A stretch of DNA of 64,000 nt from Thermogladius sp023256015 (GTDB lineage: Archaea > Thermoproteota > Thermoprotei_A > Sulfolobales > Desulfurococcaceae). Below are positions 33,751-41,801 of the stretch, piece by piece (position 1 is the first letter of the stretch; each line of letters begins with the position of its first letter). The notes under the pieces were generated by a model. The model saw nothing but the letters and a program-made list of their open reading frames with translations, searched no databases and was not told the origin of the DNA. The stretch covers positions 868,001 to 932,000 of the forward strand of contig NZ_CP151274.1 in NCBI RefSeq assembly GCF_051131135.1, written 5' to 3'. The position numbers were made by a program, and so were the translations under genes.

Positions 33751-34024
33751 GCGGCTGGGCGGGCTCGCGTCTACGCGAGAGAACTACGAGTAGGAGAGTA
33801 GAGGCTACTATCAATAGAGCGACCAGTAGAGAGAGGATTAACAGGACAGCCCCAGCCGGGCCCGCGCCGAAGCAGAGCGGGACGAAGAACAGCACTACAC
33901 AGAACCCTGTCGACACGTTGGTAGCTGACGTCGAAGACTCGAAGAGGGCTAGTAAAACCCCAACAATCGACATTGCAATACCTGCCACGAAGAGCAGGAG
34001 GCCTATGCGTGTTAGGCTGCTCAT
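33734..34024 (-). CDS. Small membrane protein, hypothetical
   Basis: 96 residues, ATG preceded by GGTGACGGT. Three hydrophobic helices (about 6-28, 39-55 and 58-82) and a basic/Pro-rich C-terminal tail. It follows the DUF131-like gene by 4 nt, and the stretch around VLFFVPLCFGAG weakly echoes the IIGPIPIVFG motif of that neighbour, so the pair may be paralogous. Function unknown. The 3' end overlaps the tRNA-thiolation gene by 17 nt, tail to tail. Confidence 0.5.
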   Translation of the reverse strand: MSSLTRIGLLLFVAGIAMSIVGVLLALFESSTSATNVSTGFCVVLFFVPLCFGAGPAGAVLLILSLLVALLIVASTLLLVVLSRRREPAQPPSLPS

Positions 34025-34028
34025 ACCG

Positions 34029-34283
34029 TCACCACGTGGTTAACAATAGGAACACTATGGTTACAGCCACTAGTACCAATCCGATAACCGCTGCTATTAG
34101 GGCAGCTCTTCTACTCGTCCCAAAGACAATTGGTATCGGCCCGATGATCAGAACACCCCCGCCCTCTGCTCTGTTTTTCCTCTCCTCCTCCCCAGAAAGT
34201 AAGGCCCCGAACAGCATCAGCAGGAAGCCTACGAGGCTGATTGCTATTCCCAGTACTACGATGAGAACTCCGACCAAGCCCAT
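34029..34283 (-). CDS. DUF131/TIGR00304-like small archaeal membrane protein
   Basis: 84 residues from the ATG at 34283; a TATA element (GTTTATAGC, complement of 34314-34322) lies about 30 nt upstream, so the in-frame ATG at 34313 would be in the promoter. Two membrane helices flank the motif GGGVLIIGPIPIVFGTS (about 43-58), which is characteristic of the DUF131 family of short archaeal membrane proteins. Function unknown. It forms an operon with the downstream small membrane protein. Confidence 0.7.
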   Translation of the reverse strand: MGLVGVLIVVLGIAISLVGFLLMLFGALLSGEEERKNRAEGGGVLIIGPIPIVFGTSRRAALIAAVIGLVLVAVTIVFLLLTTW

Positions 34284-34321
34284 CACTAACAGATCTCTAA
34301 TGCAGACTACCATGCTATAAA

Positions 34322-35038
34322 CTACTTCATGCCGCCAGGTATGAATACCACGGGGACTATTGCGAGGCTCGTGGAATAGTCGGGCTTGTCGACGCGGTCG
34401 ATCAGCCCGAGCCTATAGTATAGTCCCAGCAAGTCCACGTAGCCGAGAAATACCCTCCCACCGCCGCACTCGATCCGCCAGTACCTCTTCTTATCCTTCT
34501 CGATCATTTGGGCCCTAGCCTTGAGTACCTCCTCCAAAAGACGCGGGTCTTTCCGCCTGATCACGTCCATAGAGGTCTTAACGCACTTCTCGTACCAGTC
34601 GAGTATTGAGTAGTCTGCTATTCTTAGATGTAGCTTCCAATCGTTTACGCCCATCCCCTTACACACTTTAACGGCCTCGTCCACAAGCTTCGCGACCTCA
34701 CCGCAGTACTTCTCGCCAATACACATAGCTGGCGAGATGTAGACGGAGGAGAACACCAAGAGCTCGGAGACTTCTCGCGATACGCCCCCGTTCTCCAGGA
34801 GCTCCACCATGCGATCAAGCCCTGTAATGGGTAACGTCAACTCTCTGAAGGGGTTCCCTTGAAGGTACCTCTCGACTTTGCCCCTGTACTTCTCGACGAG
34901 TCTAGGTGTCAAGCCGAGATCTCTATACTTGAACCTCTTCCTCAACCACTCCACAGTGTCCCAGCCACCCTCTTCGTCGAGATCGAACAGGACCACCCCG
35001 CGGAGGTTCTTGACTATAGAAGCGTAGAGCGCGAACAT
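34322..35038 (-). CDS. Hypothetical protein, 238 aa
   Basis: 238 residues, ATG with GGGG a few nt upstream and a TATA-like GGATAAAATAAAG (complement of 35054-35070 region) at the right distance. The protein is soluble and mostly helical, with several Cys residues (near 105, 111, 121 and 150) that do not form a clear metal motif, and a strand-rich C-terminus ending FIPGGMK. I do not recognise the family. It is divergent from the ArsB/NhaD-type permease, with a strong hairpin between them. Confidence 0.5.
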   Translation of the reverse strand: MFALYASIVKNLRGVVLFDLDEEGGWDTVEWLRKRFKYRDLGLTPRLVEKYRGKVERYLQGNPFRELTLPITGLDRMVELLENGGVSREVSELLVFSSVYISPAMCIGEKYCGEVAKLVDEAVKVCKGMGVNDWKLHLRIADYSILDWYEKCVKTSMDVIRRKDPRLLEEVLKARAQMIEKDKKRYWRIECGGGRVFLGYVDLLGLYYRLGLIDRVDKPDYSTSLAIVPVVFIPGGMK

Positions 35039-35108
35039 GTTCCCCCGGGTCTCGCCGGTACTTTATTTTATCCGACGGCCCGGGTCTAAAAGGCTTATTA
35101 GAGAATCG

Positions 35109-35140
35109 CCCGCGGGACCCCTTTGCTGGGTCATCGCGGG
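35109..35140. other. Strong GC-rich inverted repeat between divergent promoters
   Basis: CCCGCG-G-GACCC-CTTTGCT-GGGTC-AT-CGCGGG: eleven base pairs interrupted by a small G versus AT internal loop and closed by a 7-nt loop. It lies upstream of both flanking promoters (about 35059-35070 minus, 35148-35158 plus), outside either expected mRNA. It could be a structured small RNA or a DNA-level operator. Confidence 0.5.
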
Positions 35141-35180
35141 AGGCCCCGCCTTTAAGCTAGCTCACACTTCATAGTTAGGC

Positions 35181-36494
35181 TTGGTGAAGGAAGTGAACGT
35201 CAAGCTCGCGGCGGGCGGTTTCATAGTAGTGTTGCTAATGGTATCCTTAGTTATTCGGGGTAAGAGGCCGAAGACCCCTATATGGAGTATCATGACATTC
35301 ACGGCGTTTATTGCTGTAGCATCGGGCCTCGTAAGGCTCGACGAGCTTAACAGCGTGATAGACCTCAGCGTCGTGCTGTTCTTGATAGGCATGTTTAGCA
35401 TCACAGGCCTAGCAGAGAGGTCCGGGCTATTAGACTACGTGGCGAGCAGGTTCATACGCCTGTTCAAGACGAGAAGGTCGCTAATAGTAGCATCCTCGCT
35501 ACTATTCGGGCTTCTGTCAGCTATGGCCGTCAACGATACCGTCGCGTTGATGGGCCCACCGATCGCCTACACTATCTCGAAAGCGATCGGCGTCGAATCC
35601 GAGATGATGATGCTTCTACTGGCTTTCTCCTTGACCATCGGCTCCGTCATGACACCTATTGGTAACCCGCAGAACATGCTAATCGCTGTTAGGTCTGGCA
35701 TGTCGGCGCCCTTCGTGAAATTTGTACTCTACTTGTCCATCCCGACCGCTCTCAACTTACTCGTCACGCCTCTAATCTTGATGAAGTTGTATGGCGTAAG
35801 AAACGGGCGGAAGAGCGAGGTGCTCCTAGTACCAGAGGAGACGATAGAAAGCAGGAGAGACGCTGCCCTGGCTGGTATAGGGCTGGCCGTCTCGGTATCC
35901 GCACTCATGGTTAACGACCTACTACAGCTGATGGGTCTCCCCTACGTAGAGGAGAGGGGGATAATCCCCTTTGTCGTCGCCTCGGCCATATATGTGTTCT
36001 CGGAGAACCCACGTGAGGTTTTAGGCAAGGTGGACTGGGGCACTATAGTCTTCTTCATATCGATGTTCATAACCATGGAAGGGGTCTGGAGGAGCGGCTT
36101 CCTAAACCCCCTTCTAGCGCTGTTTGTTTCGGGAAGACCGGTCGACACGCCTCTCAGTATTCTATCGATCTCGGCCCTCTCGGTAGTTGGGAGCCAGCTG
36201 ATAAGTAACGTGCCTTTCACCAGGCTGATGATAACCGAGCTTCACGAGGCGGGTTACACAGGAAAACAAGACCTACCCTGGCTGACGCTAGCGATGTCCA
36301 CGACGATAGCTGGGAACCTGACCATACTCGGGGCGGCGTCCAACATAATCATCGTAGAGTACCTCGAGTCGAGAATGGGGACCACCATCACTTTCACGAA
36401 GTTCGCGAAGATCGGCGCTATAGTGACGCTGGTAAACATTGTTGTCTACTTCGCTTTCCTAGCACCTCTACAACTTCTAGGCTTAGTTTCGTAA
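35181..36494 (+). CDS. ArsB/NhaD-type ion transporter (SLC13-like permease)
   Basis: 437 residues with about eleven membrane helices in two similar halves. Motifs include MAVNDTVALMGPP (about 113-125), GSVMTPIGNPQNML (about 155-168) and, in the second half, SNVPFTRLM and TILGAASNIIIVE, matching the ion-transporter superfamily with Asn-Pro and Asn-Ile hairpins. Substrate could be Na+/H+, arsenite or a dicarboxylate; no arsenic genes are nearby, so arsenite is not favoured. TTTAAGC at about 35151-35157 lies roughly 26 nt before the TTG, which suggests a leaderless mRNA. Confidence 0.8.
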   Translation: MVKEVNVKLAAGGFIVVLLMVSLVIRGKRPKTPIWSIMTFTAFIAVASGLVRLDELNSVIDLSVVLFLIGMFSITGLAERSGLLDYVASRFIRLFKTRRSLIVASSLLFGLLSAMAVNDTVALMGPPIAYTISKAIGVESEMMMLLLAFSLTIGSVMTPIGNPQNMLIAVRSGMSAPFVKFVLYLSIPTALNLLVTPLILMKLYGVRNGRKSEVLLVPEETIESRRDAALAGIGLAVSVSALMVNDLLQLMGLPYVEERGIIPFVVASAIYVFSENPREVLGKVDWGTIVFFISMFITMEGVWRSGFLNPLLALFVSGRPVDTPLSILSISALSVVGSQLISNVPFTRLMITELHEAGYTGKQDLPWLTLAMSTTIAGNLTILGAASNIIIVEYLESRMGTTITFTKFAKIGAIVTLVNIVVYFAFLAPLQLLGLVS

Positions 36495-36555
36495 GGCGCT
36501 CTCCCAGACGACTTTAGTAGAGCGGGTTTTAAGCCGTGAGTCCTCATAAGTTTTA

Positions 36556-36570
36556 CTCAGATTATATATG
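36556..36570 (+). promoter_or_regulatory. TATA box of the PDCD5-like gene
   Basis: ATTATATATG (36561-36570) is a strong TATA element. It lies 44-53 nt before the preferred TTG start at 36614 and leaves a leader carrying AGGGTG. Confidence 0.5.
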
Positions 36571-36613
36571 GGTGTTAAAGCACTCGTACAGAACGAGGGC
36601 AGGGTGTAGCTCC

Positions 36614-36976
36614 TTGGACGACACACTCCCCGACGAACTGAGGTTGAAGATGTTGAAGAGGCTCATCTCTGCTCAGTCCCAGAAAAAGGAGGAGAGAGAC
36701 GCCCAGCCCGTTGACCCGGAGAGAGCGGTCTATAGTAAGCTGTCCGACGACAGGGCACTTGAACTGGTAGAGAAGACGAAGCAGTTGTACCCGAGAGAAT
36801 ACCCCGCGGTCGTCTCCGTGCTGTACGAGATGTTGAAGAGGGGGATTGTAGACAAGCTCGACGGTCTAACCGTATTAGCGGTCCTGAGAAGGCTCGGCCT
36901 CGACGTGAGGCCCGAGCTAAGGATCAAGTTCGTGAAGCAGGGTAGGGAGGTGGACTTCGAGGACTACGTTAAGTGA
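36614..36976 (+). CDS. PDCD5/TFAR19-like DNA-binding protein (tentative)
   Basis: 120 residues from TTG at 36614, chosen because AGGGTG lies upstream and a TATA box sits inside the longer open frame. The protein is basic and helical: DELRLKMLKRLISAQ at the N-terminus, a central helical bundle (SDDRALELVEKTKQLYP), a helix ending RGIVDKLDGLTVLAVLRRLG, and the C-terminal IKFVKQGREVDFEDYVK. The C-terminal segment resembles crenarchaeal PDCD5-related double-stranded DNA-binding proteins as I remember them. The family call is tentative; the gene itself looks real. Confidence 0.5.
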   Translation: MDDTLPDELRLKMLKRLISAQSQKKEERDAQPVDPERAVYSKLSDDRALELVEKTKQLYPREYPAVVSVLYEMLKRGIVDKLDGLTVLAVLRRLGLDVRPELRIKFVKQGREVDFEDYVK

Positions 36977-36997
36977 GCTAGAAGTAAGAGAGGAGAG

Positions 36998-37003
36998 AAA
37001 AAA
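36998..37003 (-). terminator. Pyrimidine-tract terminator (carbamoyltransferase 1)
   Basis: On the minus strand TTTTTT followed by CTCTCCT lies 13-19 nt after the stop at 37017. The same tract pattern follows other minus-strand catabolic genes in this window. Confidence 0.45.
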
Positions 37004-37016
37004 CGTTGTGAGAGAC

Positions 37017-38081
37017 CTACTTGACTCCGTACATCGTCAACGCTAGGACGGCCATCTTCGTCCACAGGCCGTTCTCTGCCTGCTCGTAAATTATAGACCT
37101 CTTCGGGTCGTCGATGACGTCTTCGTCCGCCTCGTAGCCTCTGAATATCGGTAGCACGTGCATTAAGGCTCCGTGCTTGTCCATCAAGTCCATTAACTCC
37201 CTTGTCACCTTCCAGTTCTTGTACTTCTCGTATATCTTGAGCTCCTCGTCCTTGAACTTGCTGTAGCCGACCTGGACTAGTGTTGGCGTAGCCCAGTTCC
37301 TCGGGAAGACGGCGTGAGCACCCCTCAGCGCCTCCTGTAGGTTGTCAGTGACCTCGAGGGAGCCGCCGTGCTCCTTGGCGAGCTCCTTAGCCTGCTCGAC
37401 GAGCTTGGGGTCTAGGTCGAATCCTGGAGGCCTGGCAATGACGACGTCTACGCCGAACCTGGGGAATAGTATCATGTCCTCCTGGGGGCTGCACCAGCCT
37501 CTGATCTCCGGGCTGTACGCCCACATTATCACGTACTTCTTACCCTGCGGGTTCCCGAACCTCTCGATGAAGGTGAATATGTCCGCCAGGCCCTGCGTCG
37601 GGTGGAACATGTCGTCGGCCATGTTGATGACGGGGATCTTCGCCGCCTTAGCCATCTCCCTTATATAGGAATTGCCTACGCCGTACAGGTAGTCAATGGC
37701 CTTGTCCAGGATCCTGATGCCTAGGCCGTGACCGTACAAGTCGTACATAGCGGCTACGTCCTTAACGGCCTCCCCCGCCTTCTCCTGCTTGCCGAACGCC
37801 ATCCTAGTCGTGGTCGCGTCAATGTATGCTGCGTGGCCGCCAAGGAAGTACATGCCGGACTCGAAAGCCGCCCTCGTCCTCGTGGATGGCGCGAAGAACA
37901 GCATGTAGAAGACTTTCTTCTCCAGCACCTTGGGAATAGCCTCGACGCCGTAGTAGTTCGCTAATTGTTTGAACTCGGCTGCTAGTTTCAGCGCTATGTC
38001 GATCTCCTCGTCGCTCCACTCTAGCGTGGAGATCAGGTCTTTCCCGCTCAACTCCCTTACGAGGTACCTTAGCGAGGGCAT
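37017..38081 (-). CDS. Carbamoyltransferase-family protein, paralogue 1 (not a typical OTC or ATC)
   Basis: 354 residues from the ATG at 38081; a GTG three codons upstream is an alternative. The carbamoyl-phosphate loop is intact (FFAPSTRTRAAFESG, about 63-77) and HPTQGLADIFTFIE (about 159-172) matches the second conserved block. The late motif reads MHVLPIFRGYEADEDVID, so the catalytic Cys of the ornithine-carbamoyltransferase HCLP motif is Val here. The substrate segment WCSPQED...ARPPGFDL is also unlike OTC and ATC and recalls YgeW/N-acetylornithine-type enzymes. The amino acceptor is unknown. Context with carbamate kinase, PreA and SsnA homologues suggests phosphorolysis of a ureido compound. 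Confidence 0.8.
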   Translation of the reverse strand: MPSLRYLVRELSGKDLISTLEWSDEEIDIALKLAAEFKQLANYYGVEAIPKVLEKKVFYMLFFAPSTRTRAAFESGMYFLGGHAAYIDATTTRMAFGKQEKAGEAVKDVAAMYDLYGHGLGIRILDKAIDYLYGVGNSYIREMAKAAKIPVINMADDMFHPTQGLADIFTFIERFGNPQGKKYVIMWAYSPEIRGWCSPQEDMILFPRFGVDVVIARPPGFDLDPKLVEQAKELAKEHGGSLEVTDNLQEALRGAHAVFPRNWATPTLVQVGYSKFKDEELKIYEKYKNWKVTRELMDLMDKHGALMHVLPIFRGYEADEDVIDDPKRSIIYEQAENGLWTKMAVLALTMYGVK

Positions 38082-38122
38082 GACACCCACTCTCCGCTTA
38101 AACCCCTCTTAGTTAGGTGGAA

Positions 38123-38135
38123 GGTTAAATACTTG
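38123..38135 (-). promoter_or_regulatory. TATA box of carbamoyltransferase 1
   Basis: On the minus strand CAAGTATTTAACC lies 42-54 nt before the ATG at 38081. Transcription near 38102 would give a leader of about 20 nt. Confidence 0.45.
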
Positions 38136-38206
38136 TAGAGCCTGCCCCTTCGCGCTGTCCAGCGGCTAAAAGGCCTGGGTATTTTCGTGGGCGGCCGATA
38201 GGTTCA

Positions 38207-38217
38207 CGTTTTAAAAC
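38207..38217 (+). promoter_or_regulatory. TATA box of the five-gene ABC operon
   Basis: CGTTTTAAAAC lies 34-44 nt before the ATG at 38251. Confidence 0.45.
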
Positions 38218-38250
38218 CCTAGCGGGATTAGGGTTTCACAGTGTTGCTCT

Positions 38251-39864
38251 ATGAGGAGGACGCTAGTAATCACACTACTAGTGATCGTCGTGGTTGCGGG
38301 CCTCTCAGCGTACTTCATGTCGACGAGACACAGCGTGAGTAAAACAAGGGTCGTAGTTTACGCGTACAACGACAAGATAACAGGGATAGACCCCAGCCTC
38401 GAGGACGACACCGGCCTAGTCGTACTGGGCAGCGTTTACGAGCCGCTCCTGTACTACGATCCTGTTCATAACAGGACTATACCAGCCCTCGCAGAGAGGT
38501 GGGAGTCTAGCGAGAACAACACGGTGTGGGTCTTCCACTTGAGGAGAGGAGTGGTCTTCCACGACGGCTCGCCGTTTAACTCGACCGCGGTAGTCCTCAG
38601 TGTAACGAGGGCTAAAGAAGTCTACGAGAAGTACGGGATAGGGCTGGGGTTTATATGGGACGCGGTAGACGAGGTGAAGGCCCTCGACGAGTACACTGTT
38701 GAGTTCAAGCTGAAGTACCCACAGAGACTGGACCTGATAGCGGCATCTAGTTACGCGGCCTACATCTTCAACCCGGGCGCCCTAGCGAAGGCTGGCGTGT
38801 CCGACCCCACCGACTTACGGTTGAGGGAGTGGTTCAACAAGGGTACCGACGAGGGCACAGGTCCATACATAATCGAGTCCTACGACCCTTACAGCCAGGT
38901 CGTCCTGGTGAAGTTCGACAAGTGGTGGGGGTGGAGCCAGGTGGGCAACGACAAGGCCCCCGACAAGGTGATAATCAAAGTAGTGACGGACCCGCAGAGC
39001 CAATTCAATGGGCTGGTAAGCGGTAGCCTGGACATAGTGACGAGTGTCCCCCGGACGAGCATAGAGGACCTGGTCAACAGGGGCTACAAGTACATAAAGT
39101 TCGCGACTTTCCACAGCTACTTCCTTGTTTTCAACACCAAGAGGTACCCGACAAACATAACCGAGTTCAGGCTGGCTGTGCTTTATGCTATACCGTGGGA
39201 CAGGATTGTTCAGCAGGCAATGAAGGGTTACGCGCTACTAGGGAGCGGGTACGTTCCACACTACTTCCCGGGTTTCGTTGAGGGCTTGACCTACAAACAG
39301 AACCTCACCCTGGCCAGGATTTACCTGGAGAAAAGCGGTGTCGAGCCTGGCGTGACAATAGAGTTCATGTACCAAGCCGACTACCTCGAGGAGGAGGACT
39401 TCGCGAGCATACTCAAGACCTCGCTAGCCCAGATAGGTGTCAACGTAAGGCTTCTACCCGCGAGCTGGGAGTCAATGAAAGAGGCTGGAAAGGCGGTATG
39501 GAGCAGCCCGGACTCGGCGCCTCACTTGATCATAAACGACTGGTGGCCGACAACGGTGTCCCCGTACGACTACCTGTACAACCTGTTCCACAGCGATAGC
39601 AAGGAGTGGAACTGGAGCGGCTTCGAGAACGACACTTTCAACAACCTCATAGACCAGGCCTTCGCTCTTGAAGGAGTCGACTACGGGAAGGCCATGGAGT
39701 TGTACAAGCAGGCCCAAGAGATACTGTTCTCCAACGGCGTGGCCGTCAACCTGTGGGACGAGGTGAAGGTATTCGTCTACAGCCCGAGACTCGACATTCC
39801 TGAGGAGGCGATCAACCCGCTGTACATGTACGTCGTATTCTACCAGTACGTGAAGGTGGCATAG
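38251..39864 (+). CDS. ABC transporter substrate-binding protein, family 5 (peptide type)
   Basis: 537 residues. An N-terminal signal/anchor helix (about 5-23, LVITLLVIVVVAGLSAYF) is followed by the canonical family-5 fold: VLGSVYEPLLYYD, AERWESSENNTVWVFHLRRG and VVFHDGSPF near the N-terminus. There is no lipobox and no C-terminal stalk, so it is probably held by the N-terminal helix. It is the first gene of an intact operon with two permeases and two ATPases (to 43524). Family 5 proteins bind di- and oligopeptides, nickel or oligosaccharides; peptides are the default guess. Confidence 0.92.
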   Translation: MRRTLVITLLVIVVVAGLSAYFMSTRHSVSKTRVVVYAYNDKITGIDPSLEDDTGLVVLGSVYEPLLYYDPVHNRTIPALAERWESSENNTVWVFHLRRGVVFHDGSPFNSTAVVLSVTRAKEVYEKYGIGLGFIWDAVDEVKALDEYTVEFKLKYPQRLDLIAASSYAAYIFNPGALAKAGVSDPTDLRLREWFNKGTDEGTGPYIIESYDPYSQVVLVKFDKWWGWSQVGNDKAPDKVIIKVVTDPQSQFNGLVSGSLDIVTSVPRTSIEDLVNRGYKYIKFATFHSYFLVFNTKRYPTNITEFRLAVLYAIPWDRIVQQAMKGYALLGSGYVPHYFPGFVEGLTYKQNLTLARIYLEKSGVEPGVTIEFMYQADYLEEEDFASILKTSLAQIGVNVRLLPASWESMKEAGKAVWSSPDSAPHLIINDWWPTTVSPYDYLYNLFHSDSKEWNWSGFENDTFNNLIDQAFALEGVDYGKAMELYKQAQEILFSNGVAVNLWDEVKVFVYSPRLDIPEEAINPLYMYVVFYQYVKVA

Positions 39865-39867
39865 TAA

Positions 39868-40896
39868 TTGGCCGTCAGCCTGGGCTACGTCTTGAAACGC
39901 GTTTTTTACTCCCTCCTCGTGATAATCGGCGTCATTGTCGTGACCTACGCTATCATTATATTCTCTCCCGGAGACCCCGCCGCCAGGTGGGCTGGCAACC
40001 CCAGGGGTCCCGGTGCTGAAAGGGCGATCGAAGTAGCTAGGGCCGAACTAAACCTCGATAAGCCCCTCTATGTTCAAATACCACTCTTTATACTCAACGT
40101 GTTCACGGGCAATCTAGGTGTGTCTATTTCAACAAAGACCCCCATTTTGGCTACTATATGGGCCCACTTGTCCTCGACGCTCGAGCTTCTGATCTTCGGG
40201 TACTTGATCGGTATACCTCTAGGAGTTTTACTAGGTGTATACTCGGCACTTAGGAGGGGTACTCCTCGTGGGGATGCCCTGGAATCAGTTGGATTCGTTA
40301 TCGCGAACACACCATCATTCTGGACCAGCATGGCGCTCTTCCTCGTACTCGCCGAAGTACTAGGCGTATCCTCCTACGGTAGAATAGACGCGAAGCTAGC
40401 AGCAACTTTGGGGTTTAAGCCTATAACAGGCTTTTACACCGTAGACACTCTGCTTCAGGGCGACTTTATATTATTCCTCGACGTTTTGAAGAGGATACTA
40501 CCCCCAGCCTTCGTCGTAGCCCTCTACCCCACGGGGGTAGGAATTAGGGTCGTGAGAGTGATGATGTCAGAAGCGCTGGGCGAGGACTACGTCAGGCAGG
40601 CTGTCGCTCTGGGCGTCGAGAAGAGGGAGGTTATATGGGCCTACGCGTTTAGGGGTACAGTCCCCGGCTTAACACAGGTAATGGGTCTAGCCTTCGCGTA
40701 CAGCCTCGTGGACGCCATGGTCGTCGAGTACGTGTTTGGCAGGGAGGGGTTGGGCAGCCTCCTCGTGAGCGCTGTGGTCTCCAACGACTTTAAACTCGCC
40801 GCATCGATACTCATAGTCATCAGCGTCTTCTACATCCTGGCGAACACCATCACGGACATAGTCCAGTCCTGGATAGACCCCAGGGTGGTACTGTGA
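39868..40896 (+). CDS. ABC transporter permease, DppB type
   Basis: 342 residues, six membrane helices. The TTG start has AAGGTGG 8 nt upstream. The coupling loop reads GEDYVRQAVALGVEKREV at about 230-247 and the C-terminus QSWIDPRVVL is typical. The stop overlaps the start of the next permease (GTGA). It forms the channel with the following gene product. Confidence 0.92.
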   Translation: MAVSLGYVLKRVFYSLLVIIGVIVVTYAIIIFSPGDPAARWAGNPRGPGAERAIEVARAELNLDKPLYVQIPLFILNVFTGNLGVSISTKTPILATIWAHLSSTLELLIFGYLIGIPLGVLLGVYSALRRGTPRGDALESVGFVIANTPSFWTSMALFLVLAEVLGVSSYGRIDAKLAATLGFKPITGFYTVDTLLQGDFILFLDVLKRILPPAFVVALYPTGVGIRVVRVMMSEALGEDYVRQAVALGVEKREVIWAYAFRGTVPGLTQVMGLAFAYSLVDAMVVEYVFGREGLGSLLVSAVVSNDFKLAASILIVISVFYILANTITDIVQSWIDPRVVL

Positions 40897-41801
40897 TAGC
40901 GCCCAGCCAGCGGGCTACCACGCTAGGGGGGCTCACTTACTACTTGACTAGGGCCTGGAAGAGGAGTGCCAGGTTCAGAGTCGGGGTCGTTATCGTCTCG
41001 GCCATTACAGTGCTGGCGTTTCTATCACCCTTCGTGGTCCCTTATCCGAGTGAAGGCTGGGGGTTCGTCCCGATCAACCAGACGGGAGAGGCCGGGCAGC
41101 CGCCGAGTCTAGCGCACTTATTCGGTACTGACGACAAGGGTAGAGACCTCTTATCAAGGGTTCTGCTAGGCTCTTCGACAGCTCTACTCCAGATAGTACT
41201 CGTAGTGGGGTTAAGCCTAGCCATCGGTATGACAGTTGGGGTATTCGCGGCGTACTACAAAGGAACACTCGACACCGTGCTGAACTACATCATAGAGGTC
41301 TTCTTGGCACTACCGGCCATTTTGATAGCGGTCCCGCTCAGAATGGTCTTGGGCCCTGGGCTACACGTTGTCGTTATGGCGATGGTCCTCACGTGGTGGG
41401 CTTGGTATGGAAGAGTTGCGAACGTGTACGCTAGGAGTGTATGCGAGATGGAGTTCGTCACGCTGTCAAAGCTCTCTGGTTTACCCGGCTACAAGATAAT
41501 CTTTAGACACGTCTTGAGCAACACCAGTCCTCCCGTGGTGGTCCAGGCCGTCACAGACTTCGGGAGCGTCCTATTAGAGGCCTCGGCGATAAACTTCTTG
41601 GGGTTCGGCCTCCCCCCGGACTACCCAGACTGGGGCGTAATAGCCCAGAACGGATTTTACTACATAATGAAAATGCCGTGGATCAGCCTCATCCCCGGCT
41701 TGTTCATCCTGGTAACGGCCTTGGGCTTTAGCATGGTAGGCGACGCTTTAAGGGACGAGATAGACCCGAAGTTGAGGAGGAGGTGGAGGTTGTGGTTCTA
41801 G
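40893..41801 (+). CDS. ABC transporter permease, DppC type
   Basis: 302 residues with normal DppC architecture: a cytoplasmic N-terminus, first helix at about 27-47, GTDDKGRDLLSRVL at about 76-89, then five helices. The coupling loop begins EMEFVTLSKLSGLPGYKI and the end reads ALRDEIDPKLRRR. The GTG start overlaps the upstream TGA. Unlike the DppC at 29170-31083 it has no large external insert. The 3' end overlaps the ATPase gene. Confidence 0.92.
   Translation: MIAPSQRATTLGGLTYYLTRAWKRSARFRVGVVIVSAITVLAFLSPFVVPYPSEGWGFVPINQTGEAGQPPSLAHLFGTDDKGRDLLSRVLLGSSTALLQIVLVVGLSLAIGMTVGVFAAYYKGTLDTVLNYIIEVFLALPAILIAVPLRMVLGPGLHVVVMAMVLTWWAWYGRVANVYARSVCEMEFVTLSKLSGLPGYKIIFRHVLSNTSPPVVVQAVTDFGSVLLEASAINFLGFGLPPDYPDWGVIAQNGFYYIMKMPWISLIPGLFILVTALGFSMVGDALRDEIDPKLRRRWRLWF

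Noticed and set aside
35181..36494. Arsenite efflux pump ArsB
   Set aside because: The fold fits the wider ion-transporter group, and there is no arsR, arsC or arsA nearby.
37017..38081. Simple naming as ornithine carbamoyltransferase (argF/arcB)
   Set aside because: The HCLP cysteine and the ornithine-binding loop are missing, so the name would mislead.
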